64,000 nucleotides of DNA from Ahaetulla prasina (taxonomy: Eukaryota > Chordata > Lepidosauria > Squamata > Colubridae): NCBI RefSeq assembly GCF_028640845.1, contig NC_080541.1:173442502-173506501 (forward strand). The letters are read 5' to 3'. This document shows positions 1-9,734 of this stretch, one piece after another. Numbering within the stretch: the first letter of the stretch is position 1; each line of letters opens with the position of its first letter. The translations under genes and the position numbers were made by a program. The notes beneath the pieces were generated by a model, which worked only from the letters and a program-made list of their open reading frames with translations, did not search any database and was not told the origin of the DNA.

Positions 1-228
1 AGAGAAAACATAGCAGTTTTTAGGTTTGATTTCCTCTCCCCCCCCCCGCCTTTTGCTTCCTTCAGGTACAGAGAAAATAAAATAAAATGAATTGTTTCTT
101 GCAGTAGGTTTTAGATCCTTCTTATGAAAACATAGGAAGAATTTTTTGTATGGCTGATAATGTTACACGGCTTCTGAGTCTAATAGTATTTCACAGGGAT
201 GATTTCAAATTTTGTTTCAGGCCTGCTG

Positions 229-244
229 CACGCACACACACATA

Positions 245-326
<82 letters not shown>
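229..326. repeat. (CA)n(GA)n compound microsatellite
   Basis: A CA run of about 60 bp passes directly into a GA run of about 36 bp. The open frames across it (His-Thr and Glu-Arg repeats, or Ser-Leu/Cys-Val on the other strand) are artefacts of the dinucleotides and not genes. Confidence 0.97.
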
Positions 327-329
<3 letters not shown>

Positions 330-1385
330 TGTCAGCAGATGGAGCTACTTCACAGAAAACTCTCACTTGACACCAAGAACAGGAAAAGCCTCTACTAAAT
401 GTCACCAAATATGAAAGAGAATTTATCGATGCAATTTAAGATATGCTACAGTGCCCCACTCTCATCTATTTTAAAGGGACTTCGTGAAAATGGGCAAAAA
501 TATATATTTGCTCCCTAAAAGATCTGAATTGCAGTGCTATATTTTTCCACCAAACAGATTTACCCTTTCCTTCCTCTCCTGCTAAATGTGTAAATTGGTC
601 CATAGACCTCACAGTAATTGGTCCATAGATCTCTACTCATCCACAGTATTGCCTTATTGAGGGCTAGAACAACATGATATTGAGGAAAATTCATTCCCCA
701 TCTAGACGTGCCAAGCACAAACTGTCAGAAACATTCTCTAAAGCCAGCTGCTTTCTCCAGTCAGAAGGATCAGGGTGACCAATGAACAGGTATGGCTGCT
801 GCCTCCCTCCTTTGCCCATGTAAGTGATAAAGTCATTTAGCGAGGACTGGCTGAGGACTGAGTAGAGAGTAATATGCTGAAGAGAAAACACCAGCTCCGT
901 GAGAGTAAACCTATCAGTGGAGGTCGACTATTTTTGGCTAAAGGCTGCAGACAAGAGGGAAGAAGCTTGAGAACGATGAGTCAACATCAACTGACAACAT
1001 CAACAGATTCAACCAGACAGCCAGGGAGCCCTAAAGTAACAAGAACTGCTCGTCGATCTCTCTAGTGAAACCTATTCAAACGTCCTCATCCTCCAGTCAG
1101 ACCTGGCTTCAAATAAGCTCACTGTTCACCCTGATGGTGAACCTATGGCACATATGCCAGAGGTGGCACTCAGAGCTCTCTCTGAGGGCACGTGGGCCGA
1201 CGACCCCATCTGGTTGTTGGGTTTCTGAGGCATGCAAGCATGCCGGCCAGCTGGTCATTGGGTTTCTGCTGCTCTGGCGCGTGTGCTGTATGCCAAAAAG
1301 GTTCACTGTCACTGGTCTAGGCAGAGAACTGAGTTGCTCCCTCAAGCATGAATACCAGGAAGCAGGCAGGGGAGGTAGAGGGCTA
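327..1385. other. No gene seen; unclassified single-copy-like DNA
   Basis: I find no repeat family I recognise, no splice-bounded coding block and no RNA gene here. The short frames at 691-891, 874-1065, 1065-1403 and 1109-1390 overlap on both strands and show no domain motif, so I treat them as chance. Confidence 0.5.
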
Positions 1386-2075
1386 ACCACAAGCTGTGGT
1401 TAGAGTGCAGTACTGCAGACTACTTCTGCTGACTGCCGGCTGCCTGCAATTTGGCAGTTCAAATCTCACCAGGCTCAAGGTTGACTCAGCCTCCCATCCT
1501 TCCGAGGTCAATAAAATGAGGACCCAGATTGTTGGGGGCAAGAGGCTGACTCTATAAACTGCTTAGAGAGGGCTGTAAAAGCACTTTGAAGAGGTACCAT
1601 ATTTTTCGGAGTATAAGATACACCTTTCCCCCCCCTAAAAGGGGGTGAAAATTTAGGTGCATCGAATGAAGCCCTGCCCACCCACTGCCCTCCATCCTTT
1701 GGCCTCTGCCTCCCAGCAATTTACCTCCTTGCAGCAAGCAGCAAGAAGAAACAGCCCATTTCAGCTTCAGCACAGCCTAATTAGCACAAGTTGATCGTTA
1801 GATCTTGCGCGGGCCTCTGCTGCTTGCTGCAAGGAGGTAAATTTCTGGGAGCAGATTTTTTTTTGTTTGTGCTCATCAAGCTATGTTGAAAATGAAAATG
1901 AAAGTAAAGCAGGCTATTTGTTGTTTGCTGCAATCAGGCAAAATTGCTGGGAGTCAGAGGCAGATTTCTTTTTCTTGTTTTCCTCACCAAAAAAGGTAGG
2001 CGCGTCTTATAGTCCGGAGTGTCTTATACTCTGAAAAATACGGCATATAAGTCTATGTGTTATTGCTATGTACTG
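1386..2075 (+). mobile_element. tRNA-derived SINE (family 2), split by a MITE
   Basis: The left part (to 1596) has a tRNA-like head with a B-box-like GCAGTTCAAATC near 1455, followed by the family body (TAAAATGAGGACCCAGATTG, then a CTGTAAA..GCTTAGAGAGGGCTGTAAA block). The 3' end, TATAAGTCTATGTGTTATTGC, is found only after the inserted element, from 2046. Other copies lie at 12243, 20508, 26829 and 61648 (reverse), and they show that the body and tail are normally contiguous. I do not assign a published family name. Confidence 0.8.
1597..2043. mobile_element. Palindrome-ended MITE, family K (TA target)
   Basis: It begins CCATATTTTTCGGAGTATAAG and ends with the inverted counterpart CTTATACTCTGAAAAATACGG, giving terminal inverted repeats of about 20 bp. 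It sits in the SINE at GGTA|TATAAG, with TA on the left and CA (a probable mutated TA) on the right. It has no coding capacity. Related copies are at 7914, 11147, 48686 and 49835. A TA target and palindromic ends fit a mariner-like non-autonomous element, but the superfamily is inferred. Confidence 0.75.
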
Positions 2076-2349
2076 TAGAGAGGAGGTGCTGCCTAAGAAC
2101 TCCCAGCTGAAATGGCCAACTTAGTGTTTGAATGCCATGAATGGCTGCTGCTAAGACAATTTCATCTTTAGTTGGACCTTTCAGTTGGTGTTGATCACCT
2201 GAACGACTGAAGTTTCGAGAGAGTGTGTGGTTTTAAAGCCATGTCCCTAAGGGCTTAAGGGACTGAATTGAGATACATTTAATTGAATTCTTGACACGTT
2301 TGGTGAGTCCAGTATTTGCTTCTAGCAACTGTTTATATATATATGAATA

Positions 2350-2628
2350 TAGGTCTTTGGTTATTCGGGTTTTCTCCCGCGTAAAATTGGAAGTGTCTTG
2401 GCGACGTTTCGACGAAGTCTCATTCGTCATCTTCAGGCTTCAGCTTCGTGCTTCTGGGAGCAATGTGTGATTGCAGCTGTTTCTTTCTTTTTAACTGCTA
2501 GTGGGGGTTTGAACTGATTGGGTGGGAGCTTGGCTGTGCTCTGATTGGATGGGGTTTTTTTGTGCTCTGATTGGCTGGAGGTGTGTCCTGTTTGGGTGGG
2601 GGCTTGGTTGTGCTCAGATTAGTCTGAA
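2350..2628 (-). repeat. Inverted pLTR (left) of a Penelope-like element
   Basis: This segment is the reverse complement of 3209-3487, with arms of about 278 bp. Both contain the CGACGTTTCGACGAAG / CTTCGTCGAAACGTCG core and the AATCAGAGCACA-type repeats. Inverted LTR copies at the 5' side are a known trait of Penelope-like elements. The junction with the endonuclease frame is at about 2628. Confidence 0.8.
2403..2436 (-). ncRNA. Candidate hammerhead ribozyme core in the left pLTR
   Basis: On the minus strand the order is CTGAAGA, a 6 bp stem (GACGAA/TTCGTC) with a TGAGAC loop, GAAA, then CGTC. This matches the hammerhead core CUGANGA - stem II - GAAA - (stem III) - GUC. Hammerhead motifs in Penelope-like LTRs are established. 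Here stem III is minimal and stem I is weak, so activity may need a dimer. Confidence 0.5.
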
Positions 2629-3183
2629 ATCCCATGCACCGCCTGCCCCACCACATACATCGGACAAACCAACAGAAGAATAAGTGCACGCATTGAAGAA
2701 CACAAGAACTCAGTCAAAAAAGAGGAACCAACTTCTTCCCTGGTCCAACACCTTAAAGCCACAGGACACGATATTGACTTTAAAAAGACCAGAACTATCG
2801 CCAAAACTGAACACTTTAACAACAGAATAATCAGAGAAGCCATCGAGATAGAAAAACGCCCACACAGCATGAACAAACCAGATGATACCTCCCGCCTACC
2901 AGCCATTTGGAAACACGCCCTTATTGACAAACGAGTCCCTAACATGAGGAATGACACCAGACCCACATTCACGAGGTCCACACAGGATGTCACCACCACA
3001 CATCCACCCAGAAAGCAGACCCAAACCCACACTGATCAGGAAGCACGACCAAGGACCAGAAGCCAGACTGCAGCTGCAACATTAGCCATTTCAAACCCCT
3101 CCAATCCATACATGGAGCAGACTGACACCCATTATGAAGATGTAGCACGACCACAAACACGAAGCCAAACAGCAGCAGTGTAG
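2623..3183 (+). pseudogene. Penelope-like element GIY-YIG endonuclease, 5'-truncated
   Basis: This open frame of about 187 codons ends at TAG 3181-3183. It carries the C-terminal endonuclease of a Penelope-like retroelement, the domain that nicks the target to prime reverse transcription. Visible in order are a CxxC pair (CTAC at about 2635-2646), YIGQT at 2656, RRISARIEEH, then REAIEIEK and a downstream MNKPDD, which supply the Arg, His, Glu and Asn positions expected of GIY-YIG nucleases. The GIY half and the entire reverse transcriptase are missing because the left inverted pLTR joins just before the CxxC. The tail (from about 2941) is low in complexity, with two copies of an ARP-TRSQTAA motif. 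It is not autonomous. The family assignment is firm and the function is lost. Confidence 0.85.
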
Positions 3184-3208
3184 CTCACCAGCTCAAATCC
3201 CCCTGCAA

Positions 3209-3487
3209 CTCAGACTAATCTGAGCACAACCAAGCCCCCACCCAAACAGGACACACCTCCAGCCAATCAGAGCACAAAAAATCCCCATCCAATCAGAGCA
3301 CAGCCAAGCTCCCACCCAATCAGTTCAAACCCCCACTAGCAGTTAAAAAGGAAGAAACAGCTGCAATCACACATTGCTCCCAGAAGCACGAAGCTGAAGC
3401 CTGAAGATGACGAATGAGACTTCGTCGAAACGTCGCCAAGACACCTTCAATTTTACGCGGGAGAAAACCCGAATAACCAAAGACCTA
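3209..3487 (+). repeat. pLTR (right) of the Penelope-like element
   Basis: It follows the endonuclease stop by about 25 bp and is the inverted partner of 2350-2628. It contains repeated CCAATCAGAGCACA units and ends in a hammerhead-like core. Beyond it the DNA runs through GAAAACCTCAG into an AC microsatellite. Confidence 0.8.
3401..3434 (+). ncRNA. Candidate hammerhead ribozyme core in the right pLTR
   Basis: CTGAAGA is at 3401-3407, a perfect 6 bp stem II at 3409-3414/3421-3426 with loop TGAGAC, GAAA at 3427-3430 and CGTC at 3431-3434. The conserved core bases of a hammerhead are all present. Stem I pairs only about 2 bp (GC/GC) and stem III is a short palindromic ACGT, as expected of minimal retroelement hammerheads. 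Confidence 0.5.
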
Positions 3488-3508
3488 CATACAAACACCC
3501 GCGAAAAC

Positions 3509-3515
<7 letters not shown>

Positions 3516-3559
<44 letters not shown>
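3516..3559. repeat. (AC)n microsatellite
   Basis: About 22 AC units lie at the junction between the Penelope-like 3' end and the L1 3' end, possibly part of the original L1 simple-sequence tail. Confidence 0.95.
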
Positions 3560-3563
<4 letters not shown>

Positions 3564-3890
3564 AAGCTTTTCACCTTTTTTCATCATCCAGTATTTCTAG
3601 TCTCTAGCCAATTATACAATTTGTTCCATACTATGTAATATTCTGACTCTTCTTTTTCTTTTAACTCCTTTGTTAGTTTATCCATCTCAGCACAGTCCAA
3701 GATTTTCTTTATCACTTCCTCCTCCGTTGGTATATTCTCGTTTTTCCACTTCTGTGCGTGTGCTATTCTGGCAGCTGTTATTATATGTAGAATTAGATAC
3801 CCTATATCTTTACTGTATTTCATGTTGAATATTGGCAACAGGAAGGTCTCTGGTCTCCAGTGTATATGTTGATTAGTTATTTCTTTCAGA
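3560..3890 (-). pseudogene. L1 LINE ORF2 C-terminus and short 3' UTR, 5'-truncated
   Basis: The minus strand encodes about 105 residues with an L1 ORF2 C-terminal signature: AARIAHAQKWKNENIPTEEE, then a DKLT stretch and YYIVWNKLY near the stop at 3584. This is the tail beyond the reverse transcriptase. No endonuclease or RT is present, because the copy is truncated right at the 3891 target repeat. In-frame TAA lies just upstream in the flanking DNA, so nothing is expressed from its own start. Confidence 0.7.
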
Positions 3891-3906
3891 GCTTCTAGCA
3901 ACTGTT

Positions 3907-5429
3907 ATTCAGCTTGCGCTTCTCTGTTTGAAGTAGATGAATTCATGAAAAAGAGCGTGAAGTATGAAAACAAATTTAGTGAAAATACAGCAGGAAATAT
4001 AAAGAGCAGCAATAGTTTAAAAATCTACTTTTGCATCAGTTTTAAAATTAAAAAGGTTGTCTGGAATAAGCCCGGTGTAAAGAACATAGAATTGGAGTTA
4101 GTTCTGGCTGGTTTAACCTTTGTTCCTTCAAGCCCCAAGTTGCACTTCCTGGAATCTACCATGAAGAAGAAGACCTTCTGGGGATAATGGGAAGATGAAA
4201 GAGCTTTTTCTTGGTGCACCTGTTATATCTGCTGATATCCAAATAATTCCTTAGTAGCCATCTGCTTTTTATACTGCAGTGCAGTAAAGAGTCACTAGGT
4301 GGCAATAGCGGCTTTTAAATTGATCAATAATGCTGGAAGAACAAATACCTTTAGAACCCCACAGATCTTAGTTATCTGTTTTGAACTTTTTTAGGGGGGG
4401 GGGGGAACGGAAGGTATAATCCAATCAGCAAGTTTTATTTCCTGCCATGATATTTTTCTGTTCCTTATTTTATTCACACTGTGCTTTTTTTCAACAAAGC
4501 AGGTGTTAACAGAAGTCAACATTATAACACAAATAAAAGAACACAGAGATATCAAAAATGTTTCTTAAAATACAACCCTTAATTGTTACTATTATTATTT
4601 TTAAAATGGATTGAAAGTCAAATAAATCTTTCCAAAGGGCGAATCCCATAGCTTGGGAACAGGCAAAGCAAAGTTTTCTCTGATGGCAAGCTAAGAGGCT
4701 CTTGAAGATAAGGATTTTCAGCAGATCTTAAAGCCTGTTGGGTAGATTCAACAGTTAATCAAGCTTTTAGCTACAGTTATTTGAAAATTTTATACCGCTG
4801 TTACTTTTTTCTGTTCCAAAGTATTTTATCCACTGGGAGAGGGTGTTTAATATTGTGGCTTACTTTCAAATAAAGGGGCACTTTCAAAAGAATTTAAATG
4901 AATCAGTGATGTATTTTTGATGATGTATATTCTAATTTCTGGGTGTCCAAATGTTCTTGAGGATCAGCCACATTTTAATATGAGACAATTTAATTAAAAA
5001 TAAAATCCCATGCATCTGAGAGATATGCGTGTTTCTTTCCAGAAATGCTGAACAGACTACACAAGGGCAGTTTTACATGCTCAAGTAAGCTTGCTGGCGT
5101 TTCTTGGAACATCTATTTCCCTACAGTGTATGCAACCCTCTGTGGGATACCATTTATCTACTTATTCATTCATTTAATGCCTAGCCTCTGTCCCACAGGA
5201 CTCCAGGCAATATCCATGAAACATAAACCACTAAAACATTCATGTCAGGTTAAAATATTAAAAGCTTTAAAGCACGGCAAACAACAACAACCACCCCCAA
5301 AATTCAAACCGGGCATCAAGACCTAAAGGCTACCTAGTAGAATTCCATTCTTCTGGAAGATAACTAAGGTTGGAGGTATCATAAACTCCACAGCGAGGCC
5401 ATTTGGAGGGATGGCAGAAAAGTAGCATC
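3907..5429. other. No gene seen
   Basis: AT-rich sequence with no recognised transposon. It includes a G tract at about 4395-4404. The frames at 3945-4187 and 5045-5326 have no domain or codon signal that I can see. Confidence 0.5.
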
Positions 5430-5705
5430 TCTGTTTATTTTATTTTATTTTATTTTATTTTATTTTATTTTATTTTGTTTGTTTGTCAAGCATGTATAAG
5501 ATAACAGATATAAGCATAAACATGATTATGAATACATGAAATGGGAACAAATAAATGGGGACATTAGGACAGGGACGGTAGGCATGCTGTTGCGCTTATG
5601 CGCCCCTTACAGACCTCTTAGGAAAGGGGTGAGGTCAACAGTAGACAGTCTAAGGTTAAAGTTGTGGGGCTTTGGGGAAGAAACCACAGAGTCAGGTAGT
5701 GTAGC
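5430..5705 (-). mobile_element. LINE 3' end, same family as 9735 and 56126
   Basis: A TTTTA repeat (5437-5476) is followed by a 3' UTR and the end of an ORF in reverse orientation. The GACGGTAGGCATG.., CGCCCCTTA and GGGGTGAGGTCAACAGTAGA blocks match 9890-10010 closely. Truncated. Confidence 0.6.
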
Positions 5706-5711
5706 GTAGTC

Positions 5712-5757
<46 letters not shown>

Positions 5758-5766
5758 ATAGTAGAG
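5712..5766. repeat. (AGT)n trinucleotide microsatellite
   Basis: About 16 AGT units. The long leucine run on the reverse frame comes from this repeat. Confidence 0.95.
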
Positions 5767-6237
5767 GTAGTGTAGTTAGGTAGTGTGTGCTTTGGGCCTC
5801 TCTACCTCCCCAAAGTGGGAAAACATCGCCTGCTTTTTCCAACAAGATTGAATTGATTGGACCCGTTCTAGCAGGTGTCCATGGTCCTCAAGATATCTTG
5901 GTGCCAAAGCATAAAGGCTTTATAGGCTAACAAGCAGTATTTTAAATTGCAGCCCCTGAACCTATTGGAAGCCAGTGTATAAAATGTTCCCATCAGCAAG
6001 TGCCAGGTACTACATGGGCCATGGCATTTTGAACCAACTGAAGCTTCTGAGTGATCTTTAAAGGCAGTCTCATGTGGAGTGCGTTTGTTAGGCATGAAAA
6101 ACCAAGTCCACACATGAAGGTCCAATTGAACTGATTTATGGTAACAAAGCCCCTGCATAGGTATCTTCAGAAGTAACAGTTGGATTCCTTGGATTAGAGC
6201 TAGATACGGTTCAATGGCAATCAAAGTGGGTTGAACT

Positions 6238-6507
6238 CAGTGGTGGAATTCAATTTTTTTTTACTACCGGTTCTATGGGTGTGGCTTGGTGGGCGTGGCA
6301 GGGGAAGGATACTGCAAAATCTCCATTCCCACCCTACTCCAGGGGAAGGATACTGCAAAATCCCCATTCCCATCCTACTCTTGGGGGAAGGATACTGCAA
6401 AATCCCCATTCCCACCCCACTCTGGTATTTGCTGGTTCTCTGAACTACTCAAAATTTCCGCTGCCGGTTCTCCAGAACCTATCACAACCTACTGAATAGC
6501 ACCCTTG
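6238..6507. mobile_element. hAT-type MITE, family G, with internal 41 bp tandem units
   Basis: It starts CAGTGGTGGAATTC. It is flanked by GTTGAACT (6230-6237) and GTTGGACT (6508-6515), an 8 bp target duplication with one change, as made by hAT transposases. It contains ACTACCGGTTCTATGGG and three tandem units of GGGGAAGGATACTGCAAAAT plus spacer. Non-coding. Confidence 0.85.
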
Positions 6508-7128
6508 GTTGGACTTAATTCATTTGTGACTAGGTACTGATTCTAAACTGATTCCTCTTTTTACTTCTCTCCCTGGCCCAGCCACTGCTTTGAGTGACCA
6601 GAGCAAGAGTCACTGTAGCTAGTTCCTATTGTCCACAAGCTAAGTAAAAGCTTCAAACTATTATTCCAGGAAGACCTGACCTACTGTCAAGGACTTGCTC
6701 CTTCCTATTTTCCCATCTAGTGACACTACTAGGTCTGCCTGACAATCCTGATGGACGCACAATAATTCCATCATGCTAGGATTCAGTTTTAATCTTTTCT
6801 TTCCCATTCACAAGTTCCAGAACTGGGACAAGACCTCAATAGCATCACCGGCATATCCTGAGGTAGATATGCAAAGCTACAGTTAGCATCACCAGCATAC
6901 TGATAGTACTGAACCCTGAACTGACATATTACCTTCTCAATAGTCTTAATGTAAATGATAAACATTAATGGGGAGTGGATTGAACCCTATGGAACCGCAA
7001 AAGGGAAAAGCTACCAAGCTGACCTCCCCTGTCCAGTTATACTGAGAACAGATCAGAAACATGGTAAAAAAAATGCCTCCAATACCCAACTTCCAAAGTT
7101 AGTCCAGAAGGATATCATGATCAATGGT

Positions 7129-7687
7129 TTTCGTGTCCCACTCCTCCGCTGACGGCCGGGTCGGGGAAGTCCGTATCAAGCATGCCTCTGCAGCTCTGCC
7201 AAAGTCCTATCAGAGTTCTCAAGGCAGGCAGGAGACCAGGAAGTGACTTCAGCAATCCAAGTTAGACTTTGCCTGACTCAGAGAATGCCAGAAAGCAGAT
7301 CCTTTATATAGGCCATGGGGTGTGGCTCCATGACTCAGCACTTATCCAGGCCTGCCCCTCCCTTCCTTTTGCTGACGTCGCCTCTTAACTCTCCGGAAGC
7401 GAGGATCTCTCCAGCCTCCAGCTGTTGGCAATCCTAGCTCATGACTGGCCTCACATTCTTCAGGCTCACATGCTGTGGGGGAGGGGTTTAGTTGCTCCGT
7501 TTACCTGGGCATGGTGCCAGGACTGGGGGCTGAAGGCACGTCAGGCCCTTCGTCTTGCTCGGCCTGTCCGGGCATGGTGCCAGGGCTGGGGGCTGAAGGC
7601 ATGCCAGGACATTCTTCCGAACTATCAGCGTCTGGCAGGAGATAAGAGGGGCCCGGCTGCGGCAGGGGGAGCGAGCGAGACACAACA
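7129..7687 (-). mobile_element. Solo LTR, family L (retroviral/gypsy type), with U3 reading frame
   Basis: On the minus strand it runs TGTTGTGTCTCG.. to ..GTGTCCC-ACGAAA (terminal CA mutated). It is flanked by ATGGT (7124-7128) and CTGGT (7688-7692). A TATA box (CCTATATAAAGG) lies at about 7309 on the minus strand, and the R/U5 part matches the LTR at 38371. Upstream of the TATA box is an open frame homologous to those in the LTRs at 17120 and 38371, here with one in-frame TAA. No internal retroviral genes remain, so this is a solo LTR. Confidence 0.8.
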
Positions 7688-7913
7688 CTGGTACTGAAAG
7701 CTGCTGAGATATCTAAAAGGACCAGTTGAATTATCTTAACTCCATCCAACTCTTAATAGAGATAATCCAGTACTGGTGCATTTAAAGCTCTTTCATCCTA
7801 TGTCCCAGCTTCAACACTGAATGAAGACACCTTCATTCAGAGTATCTTTCACCATCACCCTCACAACCTTAACTAAAAAAGAGAAGAAAAGATAGAAACA
7901 GAGTGATAGTGAT

Positions 7914-8112
7914 ATACTGTATTTTTTGGACTATAAGATGCCCCCCCCCTCTAAAAGTGGGTGAAAATTTTGGTGCGACTTATAGACTGAATATGGGCCC
8001 GTTTTTGAACTCTCCACATGTTCTGTTTTTGCCCTCCCTGGCCCCCAGAAGCACTCTGCAGTTCTCCGCATGGCCCATTTTCACCAAAAACAGATCCATT
8101 TTTGGGTTCCAT
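7914..8112. mobile_element. Truncated MITE, family K
   Basis: It begins CTGTATTTTTTGGACTATAAG and continues with AAAAGTGGGTGAAAATTTTGG and the CCCAGAAGCACTCTGCAG module also found at 11240. The right inverted end is missing. Confidence 0.65.
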
Positions 8113-8166
8113 AACCCTCTGTGCAGGGGTGAAATGCTCCCGGTTTGGACCGGATCGCCTGATCCA
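8113..8166. mobile_element. Fragment of a family G-like MITE
   Basis: CAGGGGTGAAATGCTCC followed by CCGGTTTGGACCGGATC resembles the ends of the copy at 47406. No target duplication was found. Confidence 0.4.
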
Positions 8167-8361
8167 GTAGTTTTATAGTTTTAATAATGTTGTTTTGTGC
8201 ACCTTGTCCTCCATCAGTTTCCATCCAGCATATCCACTGGTGGAGCTAAAGAAGTGAAATATTTATCAATAAACTTACAAAACAGAAAAAAAAATTAATG
8301 TGTTGTTTTAAAACTTTGGATTGGGAACCACTCAAAGTTGGTTAGAAGATGGATGGCTATA

Positions 8362-8595
8362 AGGGGTGAAATCCAGCAGGTTCTGACAAGTTCTGGACAA
8401 CTGGTAGCAGGAATTTTGAGCAGTTCAGAGAACCCATAGAGGAAACTTTGAGTAGTTCAGAAAACCGGCAAATACCACCTCTGGCTGGTCCCAGAGTGGG
8501 GTGGGAATGGGGATTTTGCAGTATCCTTCCCCTGCCACGCCCACCAAGCCACGCCCATAGAACCGGTAGTAAAAAAATTTGGATTTCACCACTGC
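8362..8595. mobile_element. hAT-type MITE, family G
   Basis: TGGCTATA flanks both ends (8354-8361 and 8596-8603). The interior carries GCAGTATCCTTCCCCTGCCACGC and GAACCGGTAGTAAAAAAATT in reverse relative to 6238. Confidence 0.85.
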
Positions 8596-8603
8596 TGGCT
8601 ATA

Positions 8604-9734
8604 TAAATGTTTTAAATAAACATCTTTCCTCTAAAAGAGGCATTAACGATCTCCCAGGTCCATGCTAATATTTTGTTCTGCAGCTCAAAGGAGCAGCAAG
8701 GATGTAAGCAGTAAGGACATCGTAAAGAGCACCCTATCCATTTCTTCCAAGGTCATAGGACCAAATAAATCCCAGATAACCTGACAAAATACTGTCCTAG
8801 TTACCACTCTAGACTCTGCCCTAATAAAAATCATGACTTGAACAAATCTGACTGACTTTATCAGCAGAAGGCTGTGCTAAGTGGTCATAGAAGCCAGGGG
8901 AAGCTTTTGCAATTGGCTGCTTCTCAAAAAGGAATTAGTCATCCTGAATAAGACCGTTGGGTGACAGTCTACTGATGCAATAAGAGAGGAAAGTAAGAAT
9001 ATTTTGCTTTTTATTGCCATGGAATAGCTATGAATATATTGGGAAGGACTTCACAATTCCCAGTACACTCCTAAATGTTACAACCCCCACCCCCAAACAA
9101 ACAACAAAACAACAACAATAACAAAAGACTGCAGGGCTCCAGCTGATTATACAACACTTCATCATTGTTGCAAGTCTGGGCAATGATAAACATCACACTC
9201 CCCCACTTCAATTCCTCTACTGTTCCACTGTGACTCCAGCTTAATGGGAATGCAAGAAGGCTGTAATATTATTAATTAAAATGTCTAATGCACCCATATT
9301 TGGTTTCTTATTTATACTGAGAATCCATTTACATTCTTTATTTGTATACATTTGTATTCGCTTGTCTCTCATTTGAATTGTACTTGTATGCCTGTTTAAA
9401 TATAAGGGGGAGGAAAAAAAAACAAATAGAAAAAGGCCTAGCTCAAATGGATGAGATGTGATCATTTTGAGGTGGTAGACGCACAAGGAGAAGAACTGCA
9501 TGGATTTCAACATCATGTTGAAGGCACATAGATAACCCTTGTCATGGCAGGGTTATCATGGCAAGAATTTGATGTAGAAGTCCAGGAACCACATAAGAGA
9601 ATGAATGAACAGGAGACCTGGATATCCACACTGGAACGGCAGAGCATGTCTTCTACTTTTGATGTAAGTGAAGTTATACATAAAGGGTACCTATGCACAC
9701 AATAGGTCAGACCATTACATCTAAAATGTTAAAT
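8604..9734. other. No gene seen
   Basis: AT-rich, with CAACAA-type simple sequence near 9090-9125. The small frames at 9241-9516 and 9513-9698 (minus) show no domain. Part of 8620-8900 may be a further piece of an old repeat, but I cannot place it. Confidence 0.45.

Larger units (their letters stand above)
2318..3906. mobile_element. Nested L1 plus Penelope-like insertion bounded by a 16 bp direct repeat
   Basis: GCTTCTAGCAACTGTT occurs exactly at 2318-2333 and again at 3891-3906. Between them lie, left to right, a short TA-rich run, a Penelope-like element (about 2345-3515), an AC microsatellite, and the 3' end of an L1 on the minus strand. The simplest reading is a 5'-truncated L1 with a 16 bp target-site duplication whose simple-sequence tail later received the Penelope-like element. 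Confidence 0.65.
5850..7790 (-). mobile_element. Old interspersed repeat relic, interrupted by a MITE and a solo LTR
   Basis: Phrases such as GGCTTTATAGGCTAACA, AACTGAAGCTTCTGAG, CTGAGATATCTAAAAGGACC and the CATCACCAGCATACTGATAG stretch belong to a diverged repeat that I recognise as common in lizards and snakes, though I cannot assign its class. Removing the MITE (6238-6507) and the LTR (7129-7687, with its ATGGT/CTGGT duplication) restores a continuous text. The orientation is a guess. Confidence 0.4.

Noticed and set aside
229..326. CRISPR-like regular repeats here and in the other simple-sequence tracts
   Set aside because: Repeats are di- to pentanucleotide microsatellites or 41-62 bp VNTRs inside MITEs, without spacers.
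150..414. Overlapping plus- and minus-strand frames with His-Thr, Arg-Glu and Ser-Leu repeats
   Set aside because: They are translations of the CA/GA microsatellite and have no flanking coding signal.
5618..5845. 75-codon minus frame with a long leucine run that looks like a signal peptide
   Set aside because: The leucines come from the AGT trinucleotide repeat inside a LINE 3' region.
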